Below, one piece after another: positions 28,630 through 40,064 of a DNA stretch of 64,000 nucleotides. Position 1 is the first letter of the stretch. The number at the start of each line of letters is the position of its first letter. The DNA is from Polynucleobacter bastaniensis (GTDB lineage: Bacteria > Pseudomonadota > Gammaproteobacteria > Burkholderiales > Burkholderiaceae), in assembly GCF_018882205.1 (NCBI RefSeq), contig NZ_JACVOU010000001.1, positions 372,001-436,000 of the forward strand, given 5' to 3'. A program made the position numbers and the translations under genes. The notes below the pieces were generated by a model, which was given only the letters and a program-made list of their open reading frames with translations, did not search any database and was not told where the DNA came from.

Positions 28630-31625
28630 CGGCAATGGTCTATATTGAACCCCATCTCTTAATCTCACATTTACGTGATCTCACTTCAGCGAATGCCAAA
28701 GTGACTGCGGATAGTCGTCAAATTCATTCTGGCGATATCTTCTTTGCATACTCTGTTGGTCATGGTAATGCGCTACGAGATGGTCGCGATTACATTACGG
28801 CTGCCTTAGCAAATGGTGCTGCGGCAGTAGTATTCGATCCTGCTGATGGTATTGAGAATGAATACTTAGACCACCCAGAATGTTTCCCCGTTGAGAATTT
28901 AGCAGTCTTGGCTGGAGAGCTCTGCGCAGAGTGGTATGACCACCCAAGCAAAAATCTCAATGTCATCGGCGTCACAGGTACCAATGGAAAAACCAGTATT
29001 ACTCAGTGGCTGGCGCAGGCTATGGATGAACCTAATCATCGCACTGCAGTATTGGGCACATTAGGTACTGGGTTTCCGGGTGCACTAATTCAGACTGGTT
29101 ACACCACGCCAGATGCACCGCAATTGCAAACCCAACTAAAAGAATTATTTGATACAGGCGCTAAAACTCTTGCTATAGAGATTTCTTCTCATGCATTAGA
29201 TCAAGGCCGTGTTACTGGCTTAGATATACGAAGTGCGGTATTTACCAATTTGACGCAAGATCACTTGGATTACCACGGCACGATGGGAGAGTACGCCGCA
29301 GCAAAAGCAAAACTCTTTAAGTTTCCCCAGCTTGAAAATGCCATCATCAATTTTGATGATGCATTCGGGCGAGAGTTGGCGATGAAACTTCTTGCTAGCG
29401 ATGGTCCTCAAGTATGGGGCTACGCCTTAAGTAGTCAAGCATTTGTTGGATTTGAAAAATTTGGCGAACGTCTAAAGCGTAGCTATACAGAAAACACTGT
29501 ATTTACAAACGCTAGTTATGAATCTCAATTTAATTGCGATGCCCTAGGTTTAAGCGCTGTTCAGCTTGCAGTATTGGGTGAATTTAATCTTAGTAATTGC
29601 CTTGCTGTTTGGACAGTCCTTTTGGCACAGGGCTTAAGCCCAAGTGAGGCCTCTAAGCGTATGAGCAAGCTGAGTACTGTTCCAGGTCGCATGGAACTGA
29701 TGCACTTGAATAAAACGCAAAGAACTGAGGGTCCATTGATTGTGGTGGATTATGCACACACACCAGATGCCCTCAGTAAAGCATTGAACGCATTACGCCC
29801 AATTGCAAATCAACGTAATGGAAAAGTCTGGTGCGTTTTTGGTTGCGGCGGTGACCGAGACTCAGGTAAACGTGCCCGAATGGGTCGTGTGGCGCAAGAG
29901 TTTGCTGATCACATTGTGATTACAAGCGATAACCCTAGATCTGAGAATCCAGCATCCATTATTGCCATGATTGAATCTGGTATGTCAGGTGATTTGGGCA
30001 ATGTTCAAATGCTACCTGATAGAGCGGCCGCTATTATGGCTGCGGTACGACATGCCGATGTCAAAGACATCGTCTTGGTAGCAGGTAAAGGCCATGAGTC
30101 TACTCAAGAAATCAATGGCAAAAAATTTGATTTTTCTGATCAAGAACACATTCGTTTAGCAGCAGGGGGGCAGCGTATGAGTGCGCCTATGACTACGCTT
30201 GCTCAAGTTCATGCCATGTTGCCAGACAGCCAGCTGATTCATGCTGATCAGGAATCTGCTCGAGAGATCCTAATTTCTCGTATTGGTAGTGATAGTCGCC
30301 AGATTCAGTCTAGTGAATTATTCATTGCCTTGGCGGGAGAACGTTTTGAAGCGCATAATTTTTTGGATGATGTCGCCAAGGCAGGTGCAAGTGCAGCACT
30401 TATTAGTCAAAAAGAAAAGTGCCCTACAAACTTAGCTGCAGTATGTGTCCAGGATGTTAAGCAAGGTTTGGGTGAATTAGCAAAGGCATGGCGTGCACAG
30501 TTTTCTATCCCAGTAGCTTTAGTGACTGGATCAAATGGTAAGACTACTGTAAAAGAGATGATTGCCTCTATCTTCAAGGTAGCTGCCGGTGAAGAATGTA
30601 CCTTAGTGACCAAGGGCAACTTCAATAACGATATTGGACTGCCTTTAACTTTACTGCGCATGCGACCGACTGATCGCCTAGCAGTGATTGAGTTAGGTAT
30701 GAATCATCCTGGTGAAACGGCAGAGTTAGCGGTCATTGCTCAAGCCAATATTGCCCTAATTAATAACGCTCAACGTGAGCATCAAGAATTTATGGCGACT
30801 GTGGAAGCTGTTGCGAAAGAGCATGCAGCTGCCTTGAGCGCACTCCCTGCGAATGGTGTCGCAGTATTTCCGGCAGATTCTGAATTTTCTGATGTTTGGT
30901 ATCAAGCTGCTGCAGGGCGCAAGGTAATTGATTTTGCTTTATCTACTAAGGCTGCGTCAGCTACGGCCTCTGTTACTGGCAAGGTATTGGCTAGCGGAAA
31001 AATTGAAATTGCAACTGAATTCGGCAAAATTGAAGTCCAGCTCAACACTTTAGGAAACCACAATGTTAGTAATGCCCTAGCCGCTAGTGCAGTTGCTTTA
31101 GGTGCCGGTTTAAGTTTGGAGCAAATTCAAGTGGGTCTGGAATCTTTTGTCCCAGTAAATGGACGCATGCAATCAAAACCTTTAAATGTAGGCCGCACTC
31201 TGATTGACGACAGTTATAACGCCAACCCCGATTCTGTAAGAGCTGCTATTGATGCACTGAAACAGTCTGGAAATACTTCGTGGTTGGTATTGGGCGATAT
31301 GGGTGAGGTGGGCGATCAAGGCCCTGCCTTCCATGAGGAAGTCGGCGCCTACGCTGCTGAGCAGGGTGTCAGTAGGTTATTTGCACTCGGAGAGCAGTGC
31401 AAATTTGCGGTGCAAGGGTTTAATGAGTCAGAGAACTTTTTGCTTACCAGTAGCGCTACTCATTTCGCAACATTAGATCACCTACTTGAAGAGCTCAATG
31501 CAGCACTAGTAGATCAAGAGTCGAGCAAGCACATGCATTTAGATATTTTGGTAAAGGGATCTCGTTTTATGCGTATGGAGCGTGTAGTGCAGGCCTTATT
31601 AGAGGAGGCTAAAACATGCTCTTAA
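28626..31625 (+). CDS. murE-murF: MurE-MurF fusion: mDAP-adding and D-Ala-D-Ala-adding ligases
   Basis: One 999-codon frame encodes two consecutive Mur ligases. The MurE half (about 1-515) has the ATP site [10 protein letters not shown] near residue 115 and DNPR ([11 protein letters not shown]) near 435, the signature for meso-diaminopimelate. The MurF half (about 520-999) has [14 protein letters not shown], the ATP site [13 protein letters not shown] near 633 and [16 protein letters not shown] short linker ([14 protein letters not shown]) joins them, with no stop or frameshift. Together they would convert UDP-MurNAc-L-Ala-D-Glu to the pentapeptide, with mDAP then D-Ala-D-Ala added. MurE-MurF fusions are known in Bordetella. 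Overlaps mraY by 10 bases. Confidence 0.95.
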   Translation: MTAMVYIEPHLLISHLRDLTSANAKVTADSRQIHSGDIFFAYSVGHGNALRDGRDYITAALANGAAAVVFDPADGIENEYLDHPECFPVENLAVLAGELCAEWYDHPSKNLNVIGVTGTNGKTSITQWLAQAMDEPNHRTAVLGTLGTGFPGALIQTGYTTPDAPQLQTQLKELFDTGAKTLAIEISSHALDQGRVTGLDIRSAVFTNLTQDHLDYHGTMGEYAAAKAKLFKFPQLENAIINFDDAFGRELAMKLLASDGPQVWGYALSSQAFVGFEKFGERLKRSYTENTVFTNASYESQFNCDALGLSAVQLAVLGEFNLSNCLAVWTVLLAQGLSPSEASKRMSKLSTVPGRMELMHLNKTQRTEGPLIVVDYAHTPDALSKALNALRPIANQRNGKVWCVFGCGGDRDSGKRARMGRVAQEFADHIVITSDNPRSENPASIIAMIESGMSGDLGNVQMLPDRAAAIMAAVRHADVKDIVLVAGKGHESTQEINGKKFDFSDQEHIRLAAGGQRMSAPMTTLAQVHAMLPDSQLIHADQESAREILISRIGSDSRQIQSSELFIALAGERFEAHNFLDDVAKAGASAALISQKEKCPTNLAAVCVQDVKQGLGELAKAWRAQFSIPVALVTGSNGKTTVKEMIASIFKVAAGEECTLVTKGNFNNDIGLPLTLLRMRPTDRLAVIELGMNHPGETAELAVIAQANIALINNAQREHQEFMATVEAVAKEHAAALSALPANGVAVFPADSEFSDVWYQAAAGRKVIDFALSTKAASATASVTGKVLASGKIEIATEFGKIEVQLNTLGNHNVSNALAASAVALGAGLSLEQIQVGLESFVPVNGRMQSKPLNVGRTLIDDSYNANPDSVRAAIDALKQSGNTSWLVLGDMGEVGDQGPAFHEEVGAYAAEQGVSRLFALGEQCKFAVQGFNESENFLLTSSATHFATLDHLLEELNAALVDQESSKHMHLDILVKGSRFMRMERVVQALLEEAKTCS

Positions 31626-32785
31626 TGTTGGCGCAATGGCTACAAGATGATTTTGGATTTTTCCGAGTCTTTAGCTACATCACTTTTAGAGCGGTGATGG
31701 CAACCGTGACTGCTTTGTTGATTGGCTTGGCAGCTGGCCCGTGGGTTATTCGGAAGTTGACTGCATTAAAGATGGGTCAAGCGGTTCGTACTGATGGCCC
31801 ACAAACTCATTTGGTGAAATCAGGTACCCCTACTATGGGTGGCGTATTAATTCTGTTGGGTATTTTTATCTCCTGCACGCTGTGGGCTGATCTGAGCAAT
31901 CGTTTTATCTGGATTGTGATGATTGTGACTTTTGGATTTGGCTTGATTGGTTGGGTAGACGATTACCGCAAAGTAGCACGTAAAGATCCCAAAGGAATGG
32001 CCTCAAGAGAAAAATTCTTTTGGCAAACTTTGATTGGCTTATTTGCTGCTATTTATTTGGCTTTCTCTGTATCCGAAGTGAATAATCTCAAAGTTTTGCA
32101 GCTGTTCTTTGATTGGCTCAAGAGTGGCTTTGCTTTGAACTTGCCAGCTAAATCAAACTTACTCATTCCTTTCATGAAAGAAGTGAGTTACCCACTAGGT
32201 GTCATGGGCTTCATCATTTTGAGTTATTTGGTGATTGTTGGAAGTAGTAACGCCGTTAATTTAACGGACGGACTAGATGGTCTAGTGATCATGCCGGTAA
32301 TTTTAGTTGGCGCTGCTCTAGGCGCATTTGCTTATGTAATGGGTAATGCGATTTACGCAAAGTATTTATTGTTTCCTTATATTCCCGGCGCAGGTGAGCT
32401 CATGATTTTCTGTGGCGCTATGGGGGGTGCGGGATTGGCCTTTCTTTGGTACAACACGCATCCTGCACAAGTATTTATGGGTGACGTTGGCGCACTCGCA
32501 TTGGGTGGTGCACTTGGAACTATCGCCGTGATTGTTCGTCAGGAAATCGTACTCTTTGTTATGGGCGGGATCTTCGTCGCAGAAACACTGTCAGTGATGC
32601 TGCAAGTTTTCTGGTTCAAATTTACTAAGAAGCGTTTCGGTGAAGGCCGTCGTATTTTTAGGATGGCCCCACTGCATCACCATTTCGAATTGGGTGGCTG
32701 GCGCGAAACGCAAGTTGTGGTTCGCTTCTGGATCATCACTATTTTATTAGTCCTCATTGGCCTCTCCAGCCTGAAATTAAGGTAA
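31616..32785 (+). CDS. mraY: phospho-N-acetylmuramoyl-pentapeptide-transferase
   Basis: Integral membrane enzyme of about ten helices that transfers phospho-MurNAc-pentapeptide to undecaprenyl phosphate to make lipid I. The family motifs are [18 protein letters not shown] (the DD pair), [12 protein letters not shown] and the HHH motif [13 protein letters not shown]. The 389-residue length is as in other betaproteobacteria. The ATG lies inside the end of murEF, so translation is probably coupled. Confidence 0.97.
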   Translation: MLLMLAQWLQDDFGFFRVFSYITFRAVMATVTALLIGLAAGPWVIRKLTALKMGQAVRTDGPQTHLVKSGTPTMGGVLILLGIFISCTLWADLSNRFIWIVMIVTFGFGLIGWVDDYRKVARKDPKGMASREKFFWQTLIGLFAAIYLAFSVSEVNNLKVLQLFFDWLKSGFALNLPAKSNLLIPFMKEVSYPLGVMGFIILSYLVIVGSSNAVNLTDGLDGLVIMPVILVGAALGAFAYVMGNAIYAKYLLFPYIPGAGELMIFCGAMGGAGLAFLWYNTHPAQVFMGDVGALALGGALGTIAVIVRQEIVLFVMGGIFVAETLSVMLQVFWFKFTKKRFGEGRRIFRMAPLHHHFELGGWRETQVVVRFWIITILLVLIGLSSLKLR

Positions 32786-32795
32786 GCCAAAGAAT

Positions 32796-34415
32796 ATGAA
32801 TAACTTAGACCAGGCCTTTGCTAACCCAGCTCTCATCGCAGATGAGGGTTATCAGGCACCCCAACATTTCTTGATCTTAGGATTGGGTGAATCTGGCTAT
32901 GCGATGGCCAAGTGGTGTTTGCGGAATGCTGCAAAGGTCAGTCTGGCTGATACGCGTGATCGTGAAAAGCTGAATGAGCGACAAAAAGCCTGGTTGGCGG
33001 ATCTTGAATTTGCGGGACTTCAAGAAGCTTATTTTGGCTCTTTAGATGAACTTAATTTAAAGACTGTTGAAGTTATTGGAATGAGTCCTGGTCTATCGCC
33101 ATTTCAAGAGCCGGCAGCTTCTTTCTTAGCTAAAGCACAAGAATTGAGTATTGATATCTGGGGGGAATTGGAATTCTTTGCCAGAGCTATTGCTGCACTG
33201 GATCGTATGGCTCAGATTGAGCAGTCTCAATATAAGCCTGCTGTATTGGCTATCACTGGAACAAATGGAAAGACAACTACAACGGCATTGACAGGGCAGT
33301 TATGTGAACGGGCCGGCAAGAGAGTTGCTGTAGCTGGCAATATTAGCCCAGCAGCTTTAGATAAGTTGATGTCGTGTTTGGATGGGTCTGATCAAGTTGC
33401 CGACATGCCTGAGATATGGGTACTCGAGCTGTCTAGCTTCCAGCTGGTTTATACGAGAACCTTCAATGCAACAGCAGCGACCGTACTGAACATTACGCAA
33501 GATCACTTGGATTGGCATGGTGATATGCAGGCTTATGTTGATGCAAAAGCCAATATCTTTGGACAAGACAGTATTTGCATCTTGAATCGTGATGATGCGC
33601 TGGTCATGAATCTGCTTACTGACGAGCAGAAATCCAATAAATCCGTCATTACTTTCGGTGCCGGCCGTCCTGATGAGCAGGGTGCTTTTGGAATCGAACA
33701 TGATCTGCGGGCTGGTGGAATTGATTGGTTGGTCTGTGCTGAAGTAGATGAAGATTTTGAGCCTCAACCAAAGCGTCGCCGTAAAGCAGTGGTGGTAGAG
33801 GATGAGCCATTAAGGCTCAAGCGTTTGATTCCGGCTGATGCTTTGCGGATTCGCGGTCGCCACAATGCTTTAAATGCCTTAGCTGCTCTAGCCTTGGCGC
33901 GATCAGCTGGCTTGCCTATGAATATGCTTTTACATGGTTTACGTGATTACCATGGCGAGCCTCATCGCGTTCAAAGTGTTTCGATTGTGTCGAATGTTGA
34001 ATATGTGGACGATAGCAAGGGCACTAACGTAGGAGCAACAGTAGCCGCTTTGAATGGTCTCAGCGCTAATGAGTCTGGCAAGCGGATCTGGTTGATTGCT
34101 GGCGGTGAAGGTAAGGGCCAAGACTTTAGCCCCTTACGTGAGCCTGCATTACGTTTTGTAAAAGGTGTCTTCCTTATTGGTAAAGATGCCCCAATGATTG
34201 CTGAAGCTTTGGGTGACTCCGTATCTTATGTCGTGAGTGAGACTCTGCAAAATGCTGTAGCGCAAGCCGCAAAACAAGCTCAGTCAGGCGATATTGTTTT
34301 GTTATCACCAGCTTGCGCTAGCTTTGATCAGTTTAGTGATTACGTGGCGCGTGCTGAGGCGTTTGTCGCTGAAGTTCAAGAATTGGGAATGCAATTCGAA
34401 GGAGCTGATGCATGA
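32796..34415 (+). CDS. murD: UDP-N-acetylmuramoylalanine--D-glutamate ligase
   Basis: MurD adds D-Glu to UDP-MurNAc-L-Ala. It has an N-terminal dinucleotide-like domain (LILGLGESGYAMAKWC), the ATP site ITGTNGKTTTTALTG (about residue 155), ITQDHLDWHGDM, RGRHNALNALAALALA, DDSKGTNVGAT and LLSPACASFDQF. At 539 residues it is longer than the E. coli enzyme (about 438). Part of the excess is a charged insert around residues 318-345 with a PKRRRK basic patch next to acidic stretches. The function of the insert is unknown. Confidence 0.96.
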   Translation: MNNLDQAFANPALIADEGYQAPQHFLILGLGESGYAMAKWCLRNAAKVSLADTRDREKLNERQKAWLADLEFAGLQEAYFGSLDELNLKTVEVIGMSPGLSPFQEPAASFLAKAQELSIDIWGELEFFARAIAALDRMAQIEQSQYKPAVLAITGTNGKTTTTALTGQLCERAGKRVAVAGNISPAALDKLMSCLDGSDQVADMPEIWVLELSSFQLVYTRTFNATAATVLNITQDHLDWHGDMQAYVDAKANIFGQDSICILNRDDALVMNLLTDEQKSNKSVITFGAGRPDEQGAFGIEHDLRAGGIDWLVCAEVDEDFEPQPKRRRKAVVVEDEPLRLKRLIPADALRIRGRHNALNALAALALARSAGLPMNMLLHGLRDYHGEPHRVQSVSIVSNVEYVDDSKGTNVGATVAALNGLSANESGKRIWLIAGGEGKGQDFSPLREPALRFVKGVFLIGKDAPMIAEALGDSVSYVVSETLQNAVAQAAKQAQSGDIVLLSPACASFDQFSDYVARAEAFVAEVQELGMQFEGADA

Positions 34416-35683
34416 GTTTGAAGGAAAAACTTTTTCCTGAGAATCATTTAGGTCTTGGTCGCTTCTGGAACTTCTCTAGAGGCGGGATAGATAATTTCCG
34501 CAGTGGCTTGAGAGATGCGGTATCTGGCGTTGAGCAAACGCGCTCACGCATGATGGACTATGACCAGCTGTTGGTTTGGGCGGTGTTATCTCTAGCCCTC
34601 ATCGGTTTAGTGATGGTGTATTCAGCCTCCATTACGTTGGCAGATGGACCTAAGTACGCAAATTACAGCAGTAACTTCTTCTTAATCCGTCATTGCATTT
34701 CATTAGCTATTGCGATTAGTGTTGCTATTTGGGTGTTTAAGATTCCAACTCACGTATGGGATCGCTATTCGCCAATCATTTTTGGATTCACTGTCTTACT
34801 ATTAATCGCTGTGCTCATCCCTGGCATTGGAAAAGGCGTGAATGGTGCCAAGCGTTGGATTCCATTAGGCCTCATGAACTTCCAGCCATCTGAATTAATG
34901 AAGTTTGCGGCTGTGATATTTGCTGCAAGCTATACAGTTCAACGCCAAGAATATCTCCACTCATTTGTTAAAGGCATGCTGCCGATGGGTATTGCTGTTG
35001 CCTTAGTTGGTGGTTTACTAATGGCTGAGCCAGATATGGGCGCGCTCGTAGTGATATCGCTCATTGCATTTGGAATTTTATTTTTAGGCGGCATCAACGC
35101 TAAATTATTTGGTGGATTATTGGCGGTCGGAATTTTAAGTGCCGTGACAATTATTGCCTTCTCACCTTTTCGTCAAAAGCGCATCATGGCTTTTATTGAT
35201 CCTTGGCAAGTTGATAATGCCGCAAATAAAGGCTACCAGTTAACCCACTCTTTGATGGCATTTGGTCGTGGTGAATGGTTTGGCCTTGGCCTAGGCGGTA
35301 GCGTTGAAAAATTACATTACCTACCTGAAGCGCATACCGATTTCATCATGGCGGTGATTGGTGAAGAGCTCGGATTTGTCGGTGTAGTGGTAATGATCTT
35401 CTTGTTCTACTGGATCGTACGTCGCGCATTCCTGATTGGTCGTACTGCATTGCAGTTGGATCGCAGTTTTGCGGGTCTCGCTGCCAAAGGTGTTGCGATA
35501 TGGATTGGTTGGCAAGCATTTATTAATATGGGTGTGAACTTAGGTTTGCTTCCTACAAAAGGCTTAACACTCCCACTAGTGAGTTATGGTGGCTCAGGAA
35601 TCTTGATGAATGCCATTGCCATAGCAATGCTACTTCGGATTGATTACGAAAACCGAATCTTAATGCGGGGTGGCAAGCTATGA
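34412..35683 (+). CDS. ftsW: peptidoglycan glycosyltransferase FtsW
   Basis: SEDS-family polytopic membrane protein (about ten helices) that polymerises septal glycan from lipid II with FtsI. The first 50 or so residues are a charged cytoplasmic tail, then LALIGLVMVYSAS opens the first helix. The SEDS signatures GKGVNGAKRWIPLG, the catalytic-Asp region FLGG and LLMAEPDMGALVV, HTDFIMAVIGEELGF and KGLTLPLVSYGGSG are present. It overlaps murD and murG by four bases each (ATGA). Confidence 0.97.
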   Translation: MSLKEKLFPENHLGLGRFWNFSRGGIDNFRSGLRDAVSGVEQTRSRMMDYDQLLVWAVLSLALIGLVMVYSASITLADGPKYANYSSNFFLIRHCISLAIAISVAIWVFKIPTHVWDRYSPIIFGFTVLLLIAVLIPGIGKGVNGAKRWIPLGLMNFQPSELMKFAAVIFAASYTVQRQEYLHSFVKGMLPMGIAVALVGGLLMAEPDMGALVVISLIAFGILFLGGINAKLFGGLLAVGILSAVTIIAFSPFRQKRIMAFIDPWQVDNAANKGYQLTHSLMAFGRGEWFGLGLGGSVEKLHYLPEAHTDFIMAVIGEELGFVGVVVMIFLFYWIVRRAFLIGRTALQLDRSFAGLAAKGVAIWIGWQAFINMGVNLGLLPTKGLTLPLVSYGGSGILMNAIAIAMLLRIDYENRILMRGGKL

Positions 35684-36753
35684 CTAAGCCATCCATCTTA
35701 ATTATGGCCGGCGGTACTGGGGGGCATATTTTCCCAGGGCTAGCTGTTGCCCAATACCTGCGAATTTGTGGCTGGAATGTATCTTGGCTTGGTAATCAAG
35801 CCGGTATGGAATATCGCCTAGTAAAAGCCTGCGATTTCCCATTTGAGGCGGTGAACTTTGGTGGCTTGCGTGGCAAAGGTATCAAAGCGACATTGATGTT
35901 GCCATTTAATCTTGCTAGAGCCTGTATGCAGAGTTGGAAGATCATGCACCGCATCAAACCAAATGTAGTTTTAGGTATGGGTGGATACATTACATTTCCT
36001 GGCGGCTTGATGACGAAATTCTTGAAAAAGCCATTGGTTTTGCATGAGGCTAATTCCGTAGCAGGAAGTGCTAATCGGGCTTTAGCCAAAATTGCTATGC
36101 GTACCTTGACTGGATTCCCAGATACGATTGCGCACGCTGAGTGGGTAGGTAATCCAATTCGTGAAGAATTTGAAACTGTAGGTGCGCCAGCAAAACGCTA
36201 TGAAGAGCGTAGCGGTCCTCTATCTATTTTGGTTGTGGGTGGAAGTTTAGGCGCCGCCGCCTTAAATGAAGTTATCCCAGCAGCCTTGGCATTAATGGAT
36301 AAGGATGCACGTCCACATGTCATTCACCAGGCAGGCGATAAACATCTTGTAGATCTACAACAGCGTTATGCCAACTTAGGCCTTGCTGCTGATATTCGTC
36401 CTTTTATTGATGACATGCCAAGCGCATATGCTCAAGCAGATCTGGTGATCTGCCGCTCTGGTGCAATGACCGTTTCAGAGATCGCAGCTTGTGGTGTTGC
36501 ATCCTGCTTGATTCCATTTCCATATGCGATTGATGATCACCAGACTGCAAATGCGCGATTCTTATCTGATGCCGATGCGGCCATTTTGTTGCCACAACAA
36601 GATCTCAACCCACAGGATCTGGCATCTATGATTCAAAACTTTAGTCGCCAAGATTTACAAGTGATAGCTAAGCGTGCTCATGCTTTAGCTAAGCCTCATG
36701 CAACTCAGCGTGTGGCTGAAGTATGTGCAGACTGTGCAGGAGTGGGTATATGA
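35680..36753 (+). CDS. murG: UDP-GlcNAc:lipid I N-acetylglucosaminyltransferase
   Basis: MurG adds GlcNAc to lipid I at the cytoplasmic face, giving lipid II. The 357-residue GT-B glycosyltransferase has the N-terminal [14 protein letters not shown], a membrane-associating hydrophobic patch, [41 protein letters not shown] and the UDP-binding [17 protein letters not shown] with downstream DDHQTANA. Its stop overlaps the murC ATG. Confidence 0.97.
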   Translation: MTKPSILIMAGGTGGHIFPGLAVAQYLRICGWNVSWLGNQAGMEYRLVKACDFPFEAVNFGGLRGKGIKATLMLPFNLARACMQSWKIMHRIKPNVVLGMGGYITFPGGLMTKFLKKPLVLHEANSVAGSANRALAKIAMRTLTGFPDTIAHAEWVGNPIREEFETVGAPAKRYEERSGPLSILVVGGSLGAAALNEVIPAALALMDKDARPHVIHQAGDKHLVDLQQRYANLGLAADIRPFIDDMPSAYAQADLVICRSGAMTVSEIAACGVASCLIPFPYAIDDHQTANARFLSDADAAILLPQQDLNPQDLASMIQNFSRQDLQVIAKRAHALAKPHATQRVAEVCADCAGVGI

Positions 36754-38186
36754 AACATATCGTGCAGCAAATCCATTTTGTTGGCATCGGCGGCGCAGGC
36801 ATGAGCGGCATTGCCGAAGTCTTACTGAATCTGGGATATCAAGTATCTGGATCTGACTTAGCTGAAGGCGCTGTAACAAAGCGCCTAAAAGATTTGGGTG
36901 CAGTGATTCATATTGGCCATGACCCTAAAAATATTGGTACCGCAGAGGCGGTAGTAATTTCGACTGCAGTTGCGGGTAACAATCCAGAAGTGCTAGCTGC
37001 TCGTGCAGCTAAAGTTCCTGTAATTCAGCGGGCTGTCATGCTCGGGGAGCTGATGCGCTTGAAGCAGGGTATTGCAATTGCAGGCACTCATGGCAAAACA
37101 ACGACGACTAGTTTAGTTGCCTCAGTCTTGGCTGAAGGTGGTTTAGATCCAACCTTCGTTATTGGTGGTAAGTTAAATTCTGCTGGTGCTAATGCACGCT
37201 TAGGTCAGGGTGACTTTATTGTGGTTGAGGCAGATGAGTCTGATGCCTCGTTCTTGCAATTATTTCCTGCGATGGAGGTGGTTACCAATATCGATGCTGA
37301 TCATATGGATACGTATCAGCATGACATGGCGAGATTAAAGCAGGCTTTTGTTCAGTTTATTCAGCGTATGCCTTTTTACGGTGTTGCTGTTCTGTGCATT
37401 GATGATACCAACGTTCGAGACATTATTCCGTTTGTGTCACAGCCAGTATTACGCTATGGCTTATCTGATGATGCAGATATTCGTGCAAGTAATGTACGTG
37501 CCGAAGGTACTCGCATGCACTTTACGGTTGATCGTAAAACTGTGCGCCGTCATGGGAATAAGCCAGGTCGCCTTGAGGTGCAATTAAATTTGCCCGGCCT
37601 GCACAATGTTCAAAATGCATTAGCAGCAATTGGTATTGCAACAGAATTGGGTGTTAGTGATGAGGCTATTGTGAAATCCTTATCTGAATTTAGTGGCGTT
37701 GGTCGCCGCTTCCAAAGGTATGGAGAAATTCCTTTGGCCTCTGGCGGAAGCTTCACATTGATTGATGATTACGGGCACCATCCCGTTGAGATGGCAGCTA
37801 CTTTATCTGCAGCCCGTGGCGCTTATCCAGACCGTCGCTTGGTATTAGCATTCCAACCTCATCGCTTTACGAGAACGCGCGATTGCTTTGGTGAGTTTGT
37901 ACAAGTGCTAAAAAACTTTGATGCACTCGTATTAACCGAAGTTTATCCAGCTGGTGAGGCAAAGATTCCAGGTGCGGATGGTCAAAGTCTTATGAAAGCT
38001 GCTCTTGCTGCTGATAAAACTACTATCCCCTCCTTAAATGCTGCAGCTGTGGCATTTGCGTCAAGCGTTGCTGAGATACCTGAAAAACTTAGCGCTGTAT
38101 TGCGTGATGGTGATGTCTTAATCACGATGGGTGCAGGCTCGATCTCTGGTTTGCCTAATGTATTGACGGGGACGAAACATGTCTAA
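36750..38186 (+). CDS. murC: UDP-N-acetylmuramate--L-alanine ligase
   Basis: MurC adds L-alanine to UDP-MurNAc. I start at the ATG at 36750 ([20 protein letters not shown]), which overlaps the murG TGA; an upstream in-frame start would add nine untypical residues. The 478-residue protein has the Rossmann-like [14 protein letters not shown], the ATP motif [50 protein letters not shown] and [10 protein letters not shown]. It overlaps ddl by eight bases. Confidence 0.97.
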   Translation: MKHIVQQIHFVGIGGAGMSGIAEVLLNLGYQVSGSDLAEGAVTKRLKDLGAVIHIGHDPKNIGTAEAVVISTAVAGNNPEVLAARAAKVPVIQRAVMLGELMRLKQGIAIAGTHGKTTTTSLVASVLAEGGLDPTFVIGGKLNSAGANARLGQGDFIVVEADESDASFLQLFPAMEVVTNIDADHMDTYQHDMARLKQAFVQFIQRMPFYGVAVLCIDDTNVRDIIPFVSQPVLRYGLSDDADIRASNVRAEGTRMHFTVDRKTVRRHGNKPGRLEVQLNLPGLHNVQNALAAIGIATELGVSDEAIVKSLSEFSGVGRRFQRYGEIPLASGGSFTLIDDYGHHPVEMAATLSAARGAYPDRRLVLAFQPHRFTRTRDCFGEFVQVLKNFDALVLTEVYPAGEAKIPGADGQSLMKAALAADKTTIPSLNAAAVAFASSVAEIPEKLSAVLRDGDVLITMGAGSISGLPNVLTGTKHV

Positions 38187-39192
38187 TCAAAACATGCAAA
38201 TGCATTCATGGGGCGAGCGTGTAAAGAATGATCTCGCTCACCTAGATGTCAAATCATTGGGTCGAGTAGGCGTCTTGCTTGGCGGCCGTTCTGGTGAGAG
38301 GGAGATTTCCTTGATGTCAGGCAACGGTGTGCTGGAAGCCCTGCTCTCTAAAGGGGTTGATGCACATCCATTTGATCCAGGACTACGTTGCCCAACTGAG
38401 CTAGCTCAAGAAAAATTTGACCGCGTGTTTATTTCTTTGCATGGACGTTATGGCGAGGATGGCACTATCCAGGGATTGCTCGATCTATTAGGCTTGCCTT
38501 ATACCGGTAGCGGTGTACTGGCATCCGCATTAGCGATTGACAAAATTGCGACCAAGCTTGTTTGGCTTAGTAGTGGTCTTTCAACCCCTGAATTTGAAGA
38601 GCTGAAAGCCGACAGCGACTGGAATGCTGTCGGGAAGCATTTAGGCTTACCATTAATTGTGAAGCCGGCACATGAAGGTTCTTCACTTGGCTTAACTAAA
38701 GTGAAATCCGTTGAAGAATTACCTGCTGCCTATGAGTTGGCGGCGGGAATGGATAAAAAGGTAATTGCTGAGACTTGTATTGTTGGCGATGAGTTGACTT
38801 GCCCGTTAGTTGGATTTGGAGCAGACGCTGAAGCCTTGCCCGTGATTAAAATTATTCCACCAGAAGCTAACTATGATTTTCATAATAAGTATTTCTCTGA
38901 TGAGACCAAATACCTATGCCCAACTGGGCTTGCGCCAGAAGTAAATAAAGCAGTTCAAGAATTGGCCTTAGCCTCTTATCGTGCGCTTGGATGCAAAACT
39001 TGGGGTCGAGCTGATGTGATGCTCGATCAAAAAACTGGCAAACCTTATCTCTTGGAGATGAACACCTCTCCAGGCATGACCTCGCATTCTTTGGTTCCGA
39101 TGGCGGCAAAAGCAGCTGGTATTGAGTATGCCGAACTAGTTCTCTGGGTCATTAGCCAAACCTTAAAAAGCAAAGGGGCTACTCAAGCATGA
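38179..39192 (+). CDS. ddl: D-alanine--D-alanine ligase
   Basis: ATP-grasp ligase producing the D-Ala-D-Ala used by the MurF domain. Motifs: [17 protein letters not shown] near the N-terminus, [35 protein letters not shown], the ATP-grasp loop [13 protein letters not shown] and the metal site [15 protein letters not shown]. The 337 residues include an N-terminal tail of about 25 residues before the core. It overlaps murC at one end and ftsQ at the other. DdlA or DdlB subtype is not assigned. Confidence 0.96.
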   Translation: MSNQNMQMHSWGERVKNDLAHLDVKSLGRVGVLLGGRSGEREISLMSGNGVLEALLSKGVDAHPFDPGLRCPTELAQEKFDRVFISLHGRYGEDGTIQGLLDLLGLPYTGSGVLASALAIDKIATKLVWLSSGLSTPEFEELKADSDWNAVGKHLGLPLIVKPAHEGSSLGLTKVKSVEELPAAYELAAGMDKKVIAETCIVGDELTCPLVGFGADAEALPVIKIIPPEANYDFHNKYFSDETKYLCPTGLAPEVNKAVQELALASYRALGCKTWGRADVMLDQKTGKPYLLEMNTSPGMTSHSLVPMAAKAAGIEYAELVLWVISQTLKSKGATQA

Positions 39193-40055
39193 GTTGGATG
39201 AGCGCCTTTATAAACGGTTTCGGTGAAGTGTTTACTTCATTGGCATCTCCTCTTTGGAATCATGCAGAGCGGATGCAAAAGCTGAGCCGTTTCTTGATGC
39301 GCTGTTTTGCAGTCATGGTTTTCCTTGGAATTTTGGTGTGGTTGAGCCAGCAGCCGGTATTTGCATTACGCCAAGTGGTAATAGAGCCGGTGGTTGGTCA
39401 AACGCTCAAACATATTAATAAGCCTGTAGTTAAACAGCAGGTCTTAGAGACTGTCCAAGGTAACTTCTTTAGCGTGAGATTAGAAGATGTGAAGCGTGGC
39501 TTTGAGTCGATGCCTTGGGTGCGACATGCCAACGTTCGCAGAGTTTGGCCTAACGGATTGATTGTGAGCATTGAAGAGCAAAAACCTTTTGGTACTTGGG
39601 GTGGTGCTGATAGTCATACCTTAATGAATACCCATGGAGAGCTCTTTGCTGGGCGCGTCTCTGATGTGGGAGATGGCATTTCTTTGGTTGATTTCTCGGG
39701 GCCAGACGATGCCAGCAAAGAAGTGATGCGTTTATACGAGAGGGCGAACGCTTGGTTTAAGCCTTGGAGCGCAGAAGTGAAAAGCTTAACCCTTTCTGAT
39801 CGCTATGCCTGGCATGTGAAGTTATCGAATGGCATGAAGGTGGAGTTCGGTCGGGATGAAGAGAATTCTGACAAAACATTAACTGAAGATCGTGTGGCAC
39901 GCCTCTTTAAGTATTGGCCGCAGGTTCAAGAGAAGTGGGCTAACCGAGTAGATGCAATCGATCTGCGCTATGCAAATGGTTTTGCAGTGCATCTTGCTTC
40001 GGCAAGTTTGAAAAAAAATGAAGCTGATGGCAAAAAAAGCGAACAGAAGCAATAA
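39189..40055 (+). CDS. ftsQ: cell division protein FtsQ
   Basis: Bitopic division protein. It has a cytoplasmic tail (about 1-35), one membrane helix ([17 protein letters not shown], about 38-54), a periplasmic POTRA domain (LRQVVIEP onward; [23 protein letters not shown] is the classic FtsQ segment) and a beta domain ending near residue 275 before a lysine-rich tail. FtsQ binds FtsB and FtsL. Normal length (288). Its ATG overlaps the ddl stop and the gene precedes ftsA by nine bases. Confidence 0.95.
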   Translation: MSWMSAFINGFGEVFTSLASPLWNHAERMQKLSRFLMRCFAVMVFLGILVWLSQQPVFALRQVVIEPVVGQTLKHINKPVVKQQVLETVQGNFFSVRLEDVKRGFESMPWVRHANVRRVWPNGLIVSIEEQKPFGTWGGADSHTLMNTHGELFAGRVSDVGDGISLVDFSGPDDASKEVMRLYERANAWFKPWSAEVKSLTLSDRYAWHVKLSNGMKVEFGRDEENSDKTLTEDRVARLFKYWPQVQEKWANRVDAIDLRYANGFAVHLASASLKKNEADGKKSEQKQ

Positions 40056-40064
40056 GGAATGAGA

